Shown piece by piece: positions 12,094-25,169 of a DNA stretch of 64,000 nt. The position numbers and the translations under genes are program-made. Source of the stretch: Chrysaora quinquecirrha (Eukaryota > Cnidaria > Scyphozoa > Semaeostomeae > Pelagiidae). The stretch's first letter is position 1. Each line of letters begins with the position of its first letter. Under the pieces are notes generated by a model that was given only the letters and a program-made list of their open reading frames with translations, had not been told where the DNA came from and searched no databases. The stretch is taken from NCBI GenBank assembly GCA_014526335.1, contig JACTAT010000009.1:992001-1056000 (forward strand), given 5' to 3'.

Positions 12094-15000
12094 TTACCGC
12101 TTTCTACGTGATTTGTCGACCTGTGCATAGACCGGAGGAACTCGTCCTCCAGTCGGATAACCATCCTCATCAAGCTTTGGTTCGGTGTATGGTGGAGGTG
12201 GACGGCGGTTCTCTGGTCCAGCACGGCGCCCGCTTCCTTCGCGGCTTCGAGGTTTGTCACCGTATCCATCCGTGTATGAAGTAACCGCACCGACCGCGGG
12301 ATAGCCGTTCTCGTCTAGCATTACGTCGGCATACTCCGATGGTTCGTTTCTTGGTGGCCGGGGTCCTTTTCTACCGCCTCCTTCGCCGAGTTTGCCGTAG
12401 ATCAAAGTTGGCTTGTTTGGATCGGCATAAGTTGGTTCCGGAGCCTTCGTGTGCGGTTCATCAGCCTAGAAAAAATATCGCGTCAGAAAAATTAGTATTC
12501 AAAATTATACGCCTCCCTGCTGGTCTATAAGGTCTACTGCTACACAATACAGAAAGATTTTTTAATTGGTGTCGACCATTTTCGGCGTTGGAATTCAAGG
12601 CAAAAATCATATAGCTTACACATACTTTTCAAGCGTACCATTTATTCCCCTCCCGAACGCTAGGATCTCAGTATAGTAAGTTAACTAATCGAGACCTTCA
12701 AGACGGAGCGAAGACGGGGGTACAGGTTTTAATACATGCAGCATGATTTGGCCTAACTTTCTTCTGCATGATACACCCTTCAAACCTGATGGTTATATTA
12801 GATTTAACTGGTAAAACAGGAAAGAGCCGGGTGTTGATATGCAGAGCAATAAAATAAAAGCAATGGGATTTTACTTACGCTTGCGTAAACGTTTTCTTTT
12901 TTATTTGCCAAGGGATAACCTGGCTCTCTGCAAGAAAATTTAAACAAAAAATTAATTTCAGCGAAATCAAAGAATTTAGACATTAGTCTTCTTAAGATTG
13001 AGATTCACGCATAGTTATTGCATAAGTCCATGAAAAGAAAGAAGAACAGGCATCTACGCCTAGGTCAAGGACCATGATGCAATCGGCCTGAAATTCAAAT
13101 ATGCTTAGGCCCTGGCCAAGCGACCAAAAATTGGTAGTCAACCAGTTGATATTTGCTTTGCAAGCAATGTTTGACCGTTTGGCAAGGTTGCAAAACATTG
13201 TTGGTTAATAAAATAAGCTGAGTACGCTCCGCAATGATTTTGTATTAGTTGATAAGTATTTTTTGCTTGAGGCAAGCGAAAAATGTTTAACAAGCAATGT
13301 TTTGCGACATGGCCTAAACGTCAACATTTTGCTTGGTAAGCAATTTGAAATGTTTGACAAAAATGTTTTCTCCTTGGAGAGTTCATCCGCAGACTCATTT
13401 TAAAACTTTGAATTTCTAATTTTCACGAATAGACCGACAGGAAGCCTGAGAAGTGAGAACTGAGAATATAGCATAGAGGCTGCAGCTTTGCAAAATATTT
13501 CTTGACTGAAGTAGCTCATCTGGAAAATTTCGAGGGTCAAAGATAGAGGCTGAAATGGCATAGGGATAAAAGAAAGATTTACGAAGATTTCTAAGAGATT
13601 TCTGGCAGGACAACCGGATTTTATGCAGTTATCAAACGGGGATTCATAAAGATGTTTTAGTTCATATATCATGCACGACCTGTCGAAACAGTTATCAGAT
13701 TGCAACCGCTACAAGTTTGGTTACAGTAAGAATATAGGAAGACCTTTAATCTTATCAGTATTTTGCGTCTTAAAGCCATCTGTCTGGCTTATGGTCAGCT
13801 TAGATAAAAATTAGGTAAAGGGACATGCTGTTAATAGCAATGAAGGTTTTTATACACAGCACGACAATGAGTTTTGTACTCGTTTAAACTAAATTAAGAA
13901 TTCTATAGAAGCATCTGTTAGAACGAAGGAATATGATTAATAGCTTGTTTGCGAACCATCTCTTTTTAACGTTAAAAATTTATGGCCTATTTTGAAGTGG
14001 AATCTTACTGAAGAGATATTATCTTAATAAGAATATATGTGAAACAAAAATAACGATAAATACAAACCCCGAATCATTGTCTCTATCCCGGTCTGAAAAA
14101 GAAGCGCAAATAGCATTAAAGACATTTATTTACAGTTAAGCACACACAGAGGGGCTCTTGTTGAATAAGTACGCTTAGCCTACAATCATGGACAAGATTA
14201 TTGAGAAAAACCTAAACTTGCTCTTTCAGTTCGTCTATTTCTCCCCCTCCTCAATGTTGGAGAAACTGTTCAATTAAAATTGAAATTAGCATCTTTCTCG
14301 TGCAGACAATAATATAACACGAAGTCTGTCAATAAATAATCGACACTGCACGAGGGAGGGGTTGGCAAAGACATGGACACTCATCAGCATGTATGGTTGG
14401 GTTACCTGTCTCAATATATTTAGTCCATCATTGTAGAAAGTTTCGAGTTAATTTTGCAAAGAATGTTCCTAAAATGCCGGTATACTATAACAGTATAGCC
14501 ATGGTGGCCTACGTTCTGATTCTAGCGTCTTCCATACTGCTCTTGCTATACAGAAAGTGCTGATTTTGTTAAGAAACCTGCAGATTTTTAAGGAGGTAAC
14601 ACACCCGATTCATGCTATATAATGAAGATGCTAAATACCAAATATTCGATGTCCTAACGTTCTTACAGGCAGTTCAGGCTCACCATAATTAGACATTACG
14701 AATGGAATATCACCGAGAGAGTTTAAGTTTCTAAGGGCACTTTTAAGTTAACTAAGGACACCTTTCTCAAAACATTTGAACACTTTGGGCCAATTAATGC
14801 TTGTTTTGAAAGAATATTTTGTGCTTCTTATGGGAACAATGTATCTGATTGCAAGCTATCAAACAACATATTATGCAGAAAACAAATAATGCGAAGAAAA
14901 GCGAAAACATCTTGAAACATATTGTCGTATGTCAGAGTGACAGATTATGCAAGATGAATAAGTAGCAATTTTATAAGCAAAGAGGATAAGTCCAAGCCTA

Positions 15001-18000
15001 ATTAAAGCTTATGGCTTATTTCGAATAATGAGACAGATGTTTCGTAGGGGATTAAAAAACAGCAAAATTGTTGCCAGTTCTTCTATGTTCAGTGCAAATC
15101 GAGTAGCCTATCTGAGTATCCGTTCAAAACGCGATTCAATCCCTGCAAAAACGTTTTCTGAAAGAGTAGCGGAAACTCAGCATTCAGGCTATATTGGCCA
15201 AGAGGCCTAAGTTTCTGACCATTCCAGAGGCTGTGTTATTTTCTGCTGTTTTCAACGGAACATCGGAACATAGCTAAAACTAGGGAGGGCTTGGCCCTTC
15301 CCAAGGGTAACAGGACAAGTCGGCCAACTACCAAAGTCGAGCCGCCATGTGTTAGACAACTATGCTTGTCAGCGTACACTAAAAGGGCCCACTAAAACAT
15401 AATAAATTGTAGCTACACCTAATTGTAGAAGTAAAATTGTACATTGTTAAAGCGGGGGTTTGGGGACCGCAGTCCCAAATATCCCCACACGTAACAAAAT
15501 AACTAGTAACTATTTAACTAACGTTGTGGGCCGACATTATAACGTTGTGGGCCGACATTATGTGGGGCTGACTTGTCCATAGGGGTGGACCGACTTTGCA
15601 TTGGGTCGAATTGTCTGGAAAGCTTCCCAAGCCTCTGTTCCTAAGATTTCTAAACTACTAAAGATGTATTAAAGTTTTCAAAAAAGGAAAAACCTGATAC
15701 CCCGTTTGCCTCTCTTCATGCAGTACACAACCAATAACACAAGCAACACGAGAGCAACCAGTCCACCAACTGCTCCTCCGACAATTGCACCAACTTGTGT
15801 TCCTGGTGTTGTAGGTGGTCGTGGAGCTAAAAAAAAAACAAATTGAGAATTCAAATGCAAACATAGACAATAAAAGTCAATGACAATAAAAATTAATAAA
15901 ATATACAAACACTAGATTATTCACAAGTTAGGTACATTGTTGCAGCTCTTGGTAGACTTGAGACATCACGCAAGATCTGAGGTGTAAGGCCCTGGCCAAA
16001 CGATCAAACATTGTTTATCAAACATTTGAAATTTAAATATGTCAAGCAAAATTTTTTACCGTTTGGCCAAATTGTAAAACATTGCCCGTCAGAAGTCTTT
16101 TTGCTTACATCAAGCAAAAAAGTTTTTGAAGTTTTTCGAAAACATTGCTCAGCAATTATGCTTCCTAAATAATGTTTTTGGTGTCACCAAACGCTCAAAC
16201 ATTGCTTGATAAGCAAATTTCAAATGTTTAACAAACAATGTTGGATCGTTCCGCCAGGGCCTACTGGTAATATAGAGATCTTCAGGCTTGGCCAAGCGAA
16301 TTCCATACATTATAAGACTTTCGTGTTTAAGCTATGACTAATATGTTAAGAAAGAGGTTCATAGGGTTCATACAACATGAAATATTAGTAAAAGTGAAGC
16401 TACAGCATGACAAATAAAGAGTTTTATTTGTCTGACACATTAATTTGCGTCCTCGGCCAGATGATCAAGCATTGTTTGTCAAACATCTAAATTTGCTTAT
16501 CAAGCAATGTTTGAACGCTTGGCCAGATCACAGAACATTGAATAACAAGCAGAATATGCTGAGCAATGTTTTTGCTTGACTCAAGCGGAAAATGTTTGGC
16601 AAACACTGTTTTCCAACGTGGCAAAATGATAAAATATTGAACTTGATATACAAATTTCAAATGTTTGAAAAAGAAAGTTTGATCGTTTGGGCAAGGCCTA
16701 AGATTTTAAATTTAGAAGTAAACTACAGCAAAGAAATAAGCAAAATAAGCATAATCACCCGAAGTGATAAAAATAATAGAGGAGAACAAAACATAAAAAG
16801 AGTGCCTTTTCTTAGTTCCTTTCTTTTTAATATTTGACAGGTCTTGGAAGTGTTATTGCAAAAAGGACAACAGGTCTTAAATATAAAAATAGAGGGTACG
16901 TAGGACTGAAAATCATCTACATATGTCAGAAGTTCTCACAGGTCTGGGTTAGTCTTTAGGGGGAAGAACCTTGAGCAGCAAAGGACCTAGGACTTTCCTT
17001 GAATCTCAGCTATCAAAACTTAAGTTGGTATCGGCATCCTTCATGGCACATTTTTTAAGTCTCAGCCCATAGAATCTTTTGGTTATTAATGCGGCCTTCC
17101 CAAATCTTCTGCTATATAGACCACTTAATGAAACATTTATGTTTCCTGATTCAAAACATAATTTAGAAAATATCCTAATAACAGATGGCTTTGCTTGCTA
17201 TCAACATTTTTCTCCAGTTACAAAAGGATGTATGGGTAGGCTAATGTATGCATTGTGATAGATGAAAACATATTAGTCAATACCTGGTGTTTTTACTGTT
17301 GCTGTTGGTGCATTTGTTTTGGCATTTGTATTTGAAGTACTCTTTGTTGGTTTAGAGACAGTTCGGGTGGACGTTTCTAGAAATTTTGGGATTATTTTTA
17401 GTTTTCTAAAAATTCTTGATTTTTGATTGAAATATTGGACATTTGGAGCGTTAGTAGAGTGTTAGTGCAACAAACAGGTAAGGAACGGCGAATTGATAAC
17501 CATACATTAGTTTATGCCACATGTAAAAACTAAGTCAAATCAAACTCAAGACCATCAAGGGAATAAAAAAGCTCAGGCAAAAGTAAAGCAAAGAAAAAGA
17601 TGAGAAATAAAAGAAAATTAAGATAGGTTAAAATATAAACTTGCAACAAAATGCATGGTGAAAGCAAAGCTTATAAATTTGATTAATTTCTAAATTTACA
17701 GTTGAGAAATGCAAAGTTTGAGCAGCTTGCGGTACGGGTTTGTACAATTGAACTCTACCAATAAAAGTTATTGATCATTAGTATCAGCATACCATTAACT
17801 GAAAGCCCTTTCAATACGTGATAAAGATTTTAATCTTGCCAATCACAAAACATTTCATCCTGCCAGCTCTAACCAGTCATGGGACAAATGTATATTAGCA
17901 CTGTTGTTGAACTACTATGAATTTGTTAGAGACTTGGAGAAACAGAATAAAAACCAAGCCCCTTTGTCCGAACAACTGGCAATAGGAGTTGTTATTCCTC

Positions 18001-21000
18001 TGTTTAGGTGAGCAAAATCAACCCAGAGTAGTGTTTAACTTGCACTGGTAGTTTTTATTCACTGCGAAAGCATAATTGACCCAAAACATAAAAGTAGCAG
18101 CTCACACTGGCACTATTATAGCAAAAAGGATGTTCAGGATCTTTACCATATACAGGTCAAAGCAGAATGAAAATGATATGTAGCTAAAAATACAAAATAA
18201 AAACCTTTGGTTGTAGGAGCACTTGTTGGTGGCGGAATTGGCTTCTCTGAGACACTTGCAGTAAATGTTTCACTTCTCTTTGTAGAGCTCATTTGTAGTT
18301 CAACTTGGGTGACATTAACATTTGATGGTATGCCACATCTGGTAGTTCCTGATTTGTTAATTTCAGTGTTTGTGTATTTAACTGTCCCACTTTGGTCTTT
18401 AAACTTCACTGTATAATTTACATTGCAGAGTCCAGATTCTTTTTTCTGCCATTGAACTTCTACACAGGATTGATTTGGCTTACCAGCACGGAGATTTGGA
18501 TCACTTAAAGACACTACAGAATAAATAAAGTAATCTCACTGCTGGATAAAGAAATTGTTTGAATGAAGTTTAATTCATGGGCCCTTCAGTCAAAGGTCCA
18601 CATCTCTAAAACCATCCTTCAGCCTATCACATGTTTTAATCAAACAAATCATAAACTTTTTGGCATTTCTACTAGGGTTTACATGAACTGAACTGTTGAT
18701 CATCCATTTTACTGCACAGAGTATTAAGTATTTCTAAGCAGCCTATTATTAACATAACTTAAAGACTTCTATTGACTAAAAGGACTTAATGCTTGTGCAG
18801 TTTTTGAAATATTAAAACTATTAAATTTTACAAAATTACTAGGTTGTAAAAAACAATGGCAATTTACAGCAAATAGTAGCACAATCAGCAGGGGTTAAAA
18901 TCAAAAGAAGAATGAATGACAAATTACAACAATGGATCATTTCGTTATGACATCACACAGCATTAACATTTTTCAAAATTACATGATATCGAGTTTCTGA
19001 AAAGAAAATCTTATGAAGCAGCCAAAACTTAGTCTGGGTACAAAGTTTCACTGTCCTGGCGCTTTTGTTCTTAATTTTATGAGCATTCAAAGTTCCCGAT
19101 TTCATAAAGGCTTTGACCGCAAAAAATAAACTTGGTGAAACTTTTTACCCCACATGGTCAAAGCCCTTATAAAATCGCGAACTTTGAACGCTAGTTAAAT
19201 CGATTGCACACACGCTGAGATAGTAAAACTTTGCACCTAGACTAATTTTTGGGTGCTTTATACGATTTTCGCATCAAAAAATTGATATCTTGCAATTTCA
19301 AAAAATTTTTTTCTACCGAAATGATCTATAAGTTGAATCAAGACAAAAAACAAGCTGATTTTGCAACTATTTGCTGCAACTTACAATTGTTTTTTACCAC
19401 CTTGATCTGTAAATTCTTTGAGTAATTTTCTAAAATTTAAACTGATGATGATCACAGGATGATAGAAGCATGTCTTTGAAACTAAAAAATGTTGTTCTTT
19501 CTGTCAAATTTCTGACAAATTTGTTTATACTAAAATCAAACTATTAAGCGATGAGATAATATAATACTTACATAAAACAGTTACAGCTATGGTAATATCA
19601 GCAGGTTTCCCAAAACTATTCTGTGCAGTAAGAGTCAAGGTTTTTCCACAAAAACTGGAAGCAATTCGATTTACAGAGTATTCTGCCCGGTAAACAAATG
19701 GTTGTTCTTCGTTCAATATTAATGGTATTGTTGCACTTGCATCAGACCATTGCACTGCAGCACTTGGCTTAGGATTTCCATCCAGACGTGTTATCACTGA
19801 CATTACATTATTTTCAGAAACTTCCAGGTTTGTTGAAGGTGAGCTGAGAAATTCTGGTGCACCTGTTAAAATCAAGCAAAAAGCAACCATTGCTTTAGTA
19901 TTATTGATTCAATTTAACATGGTGTTTCATAAAATATGTCAAAGAATACAGTACATACAATAAGAAAACAAAACTATTTTACTAGAACCATGAAAATTGT
20001 GCCTTGAACCAAGAAAGACTATTGTAATAAACTTTACATAGACTATTTGCCACAACACTTACCTTCAACAGTTAGAGTTACCTCTGGCACTAATGGAAAT
20101 CGTCTTGGCAAAGGTGTACCACTTACATCTACAGAAACATCTGACTGAAACTTTCGCAAGTTATCACCATATTGCAGATCTTGTATACTGAGTGTATCAT
20201 TATTGGGAAATGCAATTATTCGACCAGCAACAGAGCTTGGCAAGTTACTTGAAACAGCCATCGAACCACTTGGTCCTTTTTTGTCTGCTATTATAGAAAT
20301 GTTATTCATGTATGTATCATTGACTATCCAATGCTGCTTTCCAAAAGTAATAACATTACTAGGTCCAGCTAATGAAAATTTCCAATGCAACCAGACTGCA
20401 GAATGTTTCAAGGCTATGATAGAGCTTGGAGATGACAAAGCTTCATTTGGAATAACTGCTTCTGATGATGCTGGAAAAGGAAATAAAAGTTAAGTCATTC
20501 ATCTTAACAGTAGCGTGACAATGGGACAAAATTTCTTTTTCACAGTTTTTTATGGGATAATCCAGCAAAATTTGTGTTTTTCTCATATTCAAAGTTTGAA
20601 ACCTTGAAATGGGCCAAAGTTTACAATAAGTGCATGAAAAATCCAAAACCACTGCCAAAAGGGGCTTGTTGAGTGAGTTCAAATCAGACCTTGCTTTAAG
20701 GGAGTTATTGAGCGATGGACTCTGAGCTCCCCCCTGCAGCTGCACAAAAGAGAAATGATACATGTTTTTTTATAAGAAAGTTTTTTTTGGGACAGTATTG
20801 AACTTTCTTTCCATGTTTTCAGTACCAAAACTTTCTTGTGACTTTCTTAGCAAACATTTTGGAATGCAGTATTTCTAAGAATGCACAGTTAAAGGCACTG
20901 TATACATCGCACAAATACCACGTTTTTCAAAGAAAATAATCATTAGACTCGTTTAATAGCAAGATGAACGAACAACTGAACAGAAGAGCGAAAATAACAT

Positions 21001-22625
21001 ACAGAACATTAGGAGTGAAAGTATGAAACAAAACTTTCTTAAGTTTTTGAGACGTTGAGCACTACTTTCTTATAAATCACTTTCTTATAAAAAAAACGTG
21101 TATATGGTTTAGGGGGCACTATGATTTTTACCAATGGATAACTTGTGAGGAGATCAACCAAATTTCCAAAGCAACATAGTCAAGAGGCCTGTATTTTGAA
21201 TGTTTTGAATTGAACAGTTTTCGTTTTTTATGCAAGTTCATCTCATCTAATAAATTTTTGACATTTTCGAGGATTCGAAGCACAAAAATGTTGCTGGATG
21301 GATTACCCCCGCAAGTAATTTGAAGAGGTCAAATTAGATGATTTGTCTTCTGCGACCCAACGCACTTATTTTTTAAACATTTTTCGCGTTTTAGCTGATT
21401 TTTTTGGGTGCATTGTCCATGCCATCGCCAAGCACACTGCCATTTGTGGTAGGAAAGTGCCCTTGAGTTTTGTCCAACAAGGCAAGGTCTGGACCACGTC
21501 AAAAAGCAGCATTAAAATGTTGTGCGTCCAAAGGGATTGGATAAACTGAACTAGATTTCAACCTACCATTCACACAGTTGAGCGTAAGTAGACAAATTTC
21601 CAAAAAAAGTATGACGCCAAATGAAAAGATTCCGTCTTTATTCAACTTTACAAATTTCAAGCAAGGAGCCATCATGACAGAGACAGACAATGGCGGGTTT
21701 GCAAGGAAACTGCTAACTGCTTAGGCCTTGACGAATGACGAGCCCAAACAAATAAATTTTCTTCAATGATACGAAAAGCCAAGCATTCAAAATGTTCTTT
21801 TAGTTGTTCATCATTACTATTCAGATTCAGATTCAACGGTATCAGACCAATTCTATCTTGTTTTGGACCCACAGATCTTTCAAAAACACTACCGATAATT
21901 GACCAAACCCATATGAAGCACAACTCCACAATACGATTGCGATTTTTAAGTTCTCTGCCCCGTCCTAACCGTAGCCGCAATCAAAGAATAGGCCGCAACG
22001 TGGTTGACCGTCATTTCCTTGTTGCCGCTGTACGGAAGAGCCGACATTAAAATTTGCCATTTGAGTTGTGAAAGTGAGTCTTTCTTTGTTTTTTTTTTTT
22101 ACCTTCTTGTGTCTTATTAGGTTTATAAATGCTTTTATGATCTTTCGTTCAAAATTCAACAAGTTAAATAATTTTTTTGCTATTCAAGAAGTGCCAAAAG
22201 AAAGAAGGTGTTCTTGGAAAATTTTCCCAAGAAAAGACATTTCCACCATTTCATTTTGTCTATGGGTATGCGGTTGAACCTTTTTTTGAAAATTCATTCA
22301 ACTCCTTCCATTTTTCCCCGACGATTTTAAAGAAGAAACTTGGAGCACGTTTTAGATCCATTTGCCTATCACAACATTTTTTTTCTTACAGTAAGGTATT
22401 AATTAAAATTGTGTAAATCTGAAAAATTGTCTACTATACTTTCCTTCAGACACAGATAACTTGTCGCATTGTATAAAATGACCTAAATCATTCAATACTC
22501 CCTAAAGTTATTTAAAACAATAAAAGAAACTTACTTCCATTAATTTTTACGCCAGCTACACAAGGCCACAACATTGCATAAATTCCAAGGAAGAAGAGAG
22601 CCGGACATAAGCTAATTTTAACCAT
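12094..22625 (-). CDS. Receptor gene A: Ig-like/Fn3-like type I membrane protein with ITIM-like tail (581 aa)
   Basis: Exons, 5' to 3' on the minus strand: 22625-22535, 20470-20063, 19862-19572, 18513-18205, 17376-17284, 15826-15694, 12927-12879 and 12465-12094. All joins keep one frame for 582 codons. Layout: signal peptide 1-30; V-like Ig domain to 166; I-set-like domain to 263 (FCGKTLTL, AQNSFGK); Fn3-like domain to 366 (CVEVQW); Thr-rich stalk to 397; transmembrane segment within 398-442 (AIVGGAVGGLVALVLLVLLV), then a KRGKRG stop-transfer; Pro-rich tail to 581. The tail carries ITIM-like LIYGKL (Tyr481) and SEYADV (Tyr503), VYAQV (Tyr571), a PPPPY motif, and two LDE-N/D-GYP repeats. It is probably a cell-surface recognition or adhesion receptor that recruits SH2 proteins. 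Ligand unknown. The layout resembles cnidarian Alr proteins. Introns are long and carry MITEs. Confidence 0.85.
12655..12702 (-). repeat. Fragment of SINE family 1
   Basis: The phrase taggatctcagta...agttaactaatcgagacc matches the 3' part of the SINE copies at 46851 and 53350. Only the 3' end remains. It lies in an intron of gene A. Confidence 0.6.
13108..13378. mobile_element. Harbinger/Tourist-type MITE, copy 3
   Basis: The left end ggccctggccaagcgacc follows TTA. The interior has the family's aaacattg and caatgttt words. The right end is degenerate, so the boundary is approximate. Located in gene A between the transmembrane and first tail exons. Confidence 0.65.
15534..15562. repeat. Direct 21-bp tandem duplication
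   Basis: aacgttgtgggccgacattat occurs twice back to back starting near 15520, in the intron of gene A just 3' of the transmembrane exon. It looks like a replication-slippage duplication. Confidence 0.75.
15988..16261. mobile_element. Harbinger/Tourist-type MITE, copy 4
   Basis: Starts ggccctggccaaacgatc after TAA and ends gatcgttccgccagggcc before TAC. At 274 bp, with clear terminal inverted repeats and internal aaacattg words, it is one of the best-preserved copies. It sits in an intron of gene A. Confidence 0.8.
16451..16698. mobile_element. Harbinger/Tourist-type MITE, copy 5
   Basis: Begins cctcggccagatgatcaag and ends gatcgtttgggcaaggcc before TAA. It lies only about 190 bp from copy 4, in the same intron of gene A. 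Confidence 0.7.
20761..21100. mobile_element. TA-flanked MITE, family B copy 2 (ACTTTCTTA word)
   Basis: Begins catgttttttttataagaaag and ends ctttcttataaaaaaaacgtg, with TA on both sides. Its middle is the reverse complement of the middle of the copy at 41377-41747, so the two are the same subfamily in opposite orientation. Located in intron 1 of gene A. Confidence 0.85.
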
Positions 22626-22879
22626 TTCTGTTTTACTATGCGTTTTTTTTCAGTTGAATACGATAAAGACAACACGTTCTTGCTCTCCACCTTGAAGTAA
22701 CAGATATCTGAATCCGCTGAATTGAAAAATACTATATACCCCTCAACAAGGAGTTTTAGCCAGTGCGTTTCCTTGTCAGTGACCGCTATGAGATGTTGTT
22801 TCCTCATCTAGATATCAGAAGCAAAAATCTTTCAATCTTTCAAACCCAAACCAGGTGTTGGAGGTGCTCAATCCTTTAA

Positions 22880-23160
22880 AGCTTGCAGGGGGGTGTAACG
22901 GGCACTCCACATGCGCACATTATACCTCCCGCACAACTGTCCGCTGGTGTCCACTCCATACTTCGCTCTACAAAGCATCGAGTTGACTGAAGTGAATGAG
23001 CTTCGAACCCTCCCCGTCTCAAGCAACAATAGCCATTGTGACGTCAAGTCATACGCAGTTCTTGTTGAGAAAGCTTTCCATTTCAATGCCTTATATGGAA
23101 TTTTCTCTGGTAATTAGTAAATTTCAATAATCTGCTTTATTTCTTTATTCTGACGTTCTA
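22880..23160. promoter_or_regulatory. Upstream block shared by genes A and B
   Basis: About 255-535 bp upstream of the gene A start codon lies a block similar to 31363-31630 upstream of gene B. Shared phrases include aagcaacaatagcc followed by ttgtgacg, tttgaatgccttatatg-like text and tctggtaatta. This is either a conserved regulatory region or simply the edge of the duplicated unit. Confidence 0.55.
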
Positions 23161-25038
23161 CTAACACGTCAGCCATGAACGTACAGTACGTACTCTAAAA
23201 ATTCCCAGACTTTGATCAAACAGTACGTATGGCTTGGGGGGCTGGGCCAGTTGTTTGACATGAAAGTGAGGCCATAGTTTTGCTGACTCAGCAGTGCTAG
23301 CTTTCGTTCATTGTAGCGCAGACTCTACTCTTTTTCAGCCACGAAGCCAAGAGAGTGCGCAGGAGGCCTTGCCCCCACCCAAAAGATAAATTTTTGCCTC
23401 TCTTTGCCCATCCAAAAATTAAAGGATGAACCAATGTTTTGTTTGAAAATATATGCTTGGATTGAACTTTGGGGACTTTCCAACTACGAAGTATGACCTA
23501 ACTCTCTTCAGAGACGCAACCAGGGTGGATCAAATAGTTGATAAGAAACAATGTGATGGTTTTCTAGTCTTTCTACCCGATATGAAATTTAAAAAAGGGC
23601 GTTTGCGTTTCCCCCATTTTCTGCCAAAGTAATGGGCGTGGTCGCTAAAACTTTTTCCAGGGGAACTGCCTTCAGTCCCCCCAGATCCTATTCCCGAACC
23701 CCAAATCTTTGGCACTGGCTTCGTGCCTGCAATTTTCAGTTTGCCTATATGAACGATATTGAAATTGGATATGGAGGTGAACAATCACATGTACTGTGAA
23801 GTCTGTCCAAGGGCGCCGTTTTAACACAGGAGTGTGCGTGTTATGTTTTTGGGTACATTTTTTTGCCAGCAAGCCATTTTCCTGGATTTGAAATTTTTAA
23901 GTATACCTCCCGCATTAAGGGTAAACAAATTTTCCGCTCTGGATTCTTTTGGGCTCGATTATTACGATATATCAAATTATTCTACTTTTGACACAAATAT
24001 GACAAAAACGACAACCCTTCTCACTAGCCCATCTCTACATGAAAATCGCCATCCATTGTTTTGGGAGAAGATAACTCGTGAACTCGTGACACTAATACTT
24101 TTGGGTGCAAAATTTTGGGTGAAGCGCACATCACTGTGTGGCAATGTGGTCACTATCCCCCGGGGACCTCACACTCTCCATTTTTGTCTAAACGACAAAT
24201 TAAATTCGATTCTTAAAAATTGTAACTCATCTGGTACGATTTCTATTGATGTTCAGTACAAATTAAATTAAATTGTTGATCCTTCATCTTCTGATTAAAA
24301 TAATTGCTATTCATTGGCGTAGGATAAACATATAGGGTAACGACTCAAAAAGAAGACTGGGTAAGCTGAATTGAAATTTAAATAAATGAACGTTTGAAAT
24401 GAATTCAATACATTTTTAAAATAAATAATGCTTTCTACATGTGAGTAGATTTAGAGTACTAGAATAGAATAGTCTGCAAAAAATTGTCTTTTTTACTGAA
24501 TAGATGGTATCGAATTGTTATAGGTGTATATAAATATTCTAAACATTGTTTTTAAAAAGTCATTAATTAAGTCTACGTCAAAGATAGTATGTTTCTGAGA
24601 GTCACATGCAGCATGCTCTATGGCTCTGAGATTTGGTCCCTTTTTGTTTCTTCTACAGTGGCTGAGTTGGCACTCTTCGCTTTCAGTTGCAGGACAGGAA
24701 TTGACTCTTTTCTTGACTTCCTATAAAACAGCAAAGAACTTTGAAGACCCAGCTTACGTATTGGAATCCCGGTGGGGGTACTTGTCCAATCTTCGCCTAA
24801 AACGTTATAAAAGGGCGTGTTTCCTTATACATACTAATTGATTTCTGGGTGAAATGTATGATTATAAGAGGTTACGATGGAAATTAAAGGGATAGCTTGA
24901 AAAAATTTGGACGGAAACCCCTTTTTGAACGAATGTTCAGAATTAGAAATAAAACCGTACCAAGTGAGTAAATAACTTAAGATACTGCTAGATACCTTCT
25001 AGCAAAAGCTAACACAATGAATGCAAATAATGAAAAAC
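23161..25038. other. Region between gene A promoter and the 3' end of gene B
   Basis: This segment should hold the cytoplasmic-tail exons of gene B, but none could be recognised on the minus strand. A minus-strand open stretch around 24500-24729 follows a possible acceptor, but has no tyrosine motif and no support. The only long plus-strand frame is 23834-24271. Confidence 0.45.
23834..24271 (+). CDS. Unrecognised 145-codon open frame
   Basis: An open frame of 145 codons, long for this AT-rich DNA, lies between genes A and B on the opposite strand. No signal peptide, membrane segment or known motif is visible. The C-terminal part (VVTIPRGPHTLHFCLNDKLN) looks more protein-like than the N-terminal part. 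It could be a fragment of a transposon or virus-like element, a small gene, or chance. No function is claimed. Confidence 0.25.
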   Translation: MRVMFLGTFFCQQAIFLDLKFLSIPPALRVNKFSALDSFGLDYYDISNYSTFDTNMTKTTTLLTSPSLHENRHPLFWEKITRELVTLILLGAKFWVKRTSLCGNVVTIPRGPHTLHFCLNDKLNSILKNCNSSGTISIDVQYKLN

Positions 25039-25169
25039 CTTGACTCCATTTGCCTCGCTTCAAGAAGTACATAACCAACGGAACAAGAAAGATAACAGCA
25101 AGTAGACCGCCAATTGTCCCCAATGATTGCCCCATGCTTGACACCTAGCGCAAAAGATATAAGTATAAT

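Noticed and set aside
18143..18513. Each Ig or Fn3 frame as a separate small gene
   Set aside because: The frames are bounded by AG and GT splice signals in matching phase and join into multi-exon genes; the ATG-like starts are internal.
24620..24841. Plus-strand 73-codon frame with a signal-peptide-like start
   Set aside because: No splice donor, no domain after the hydrophobic start and no neighbours on that strand; likely chance.
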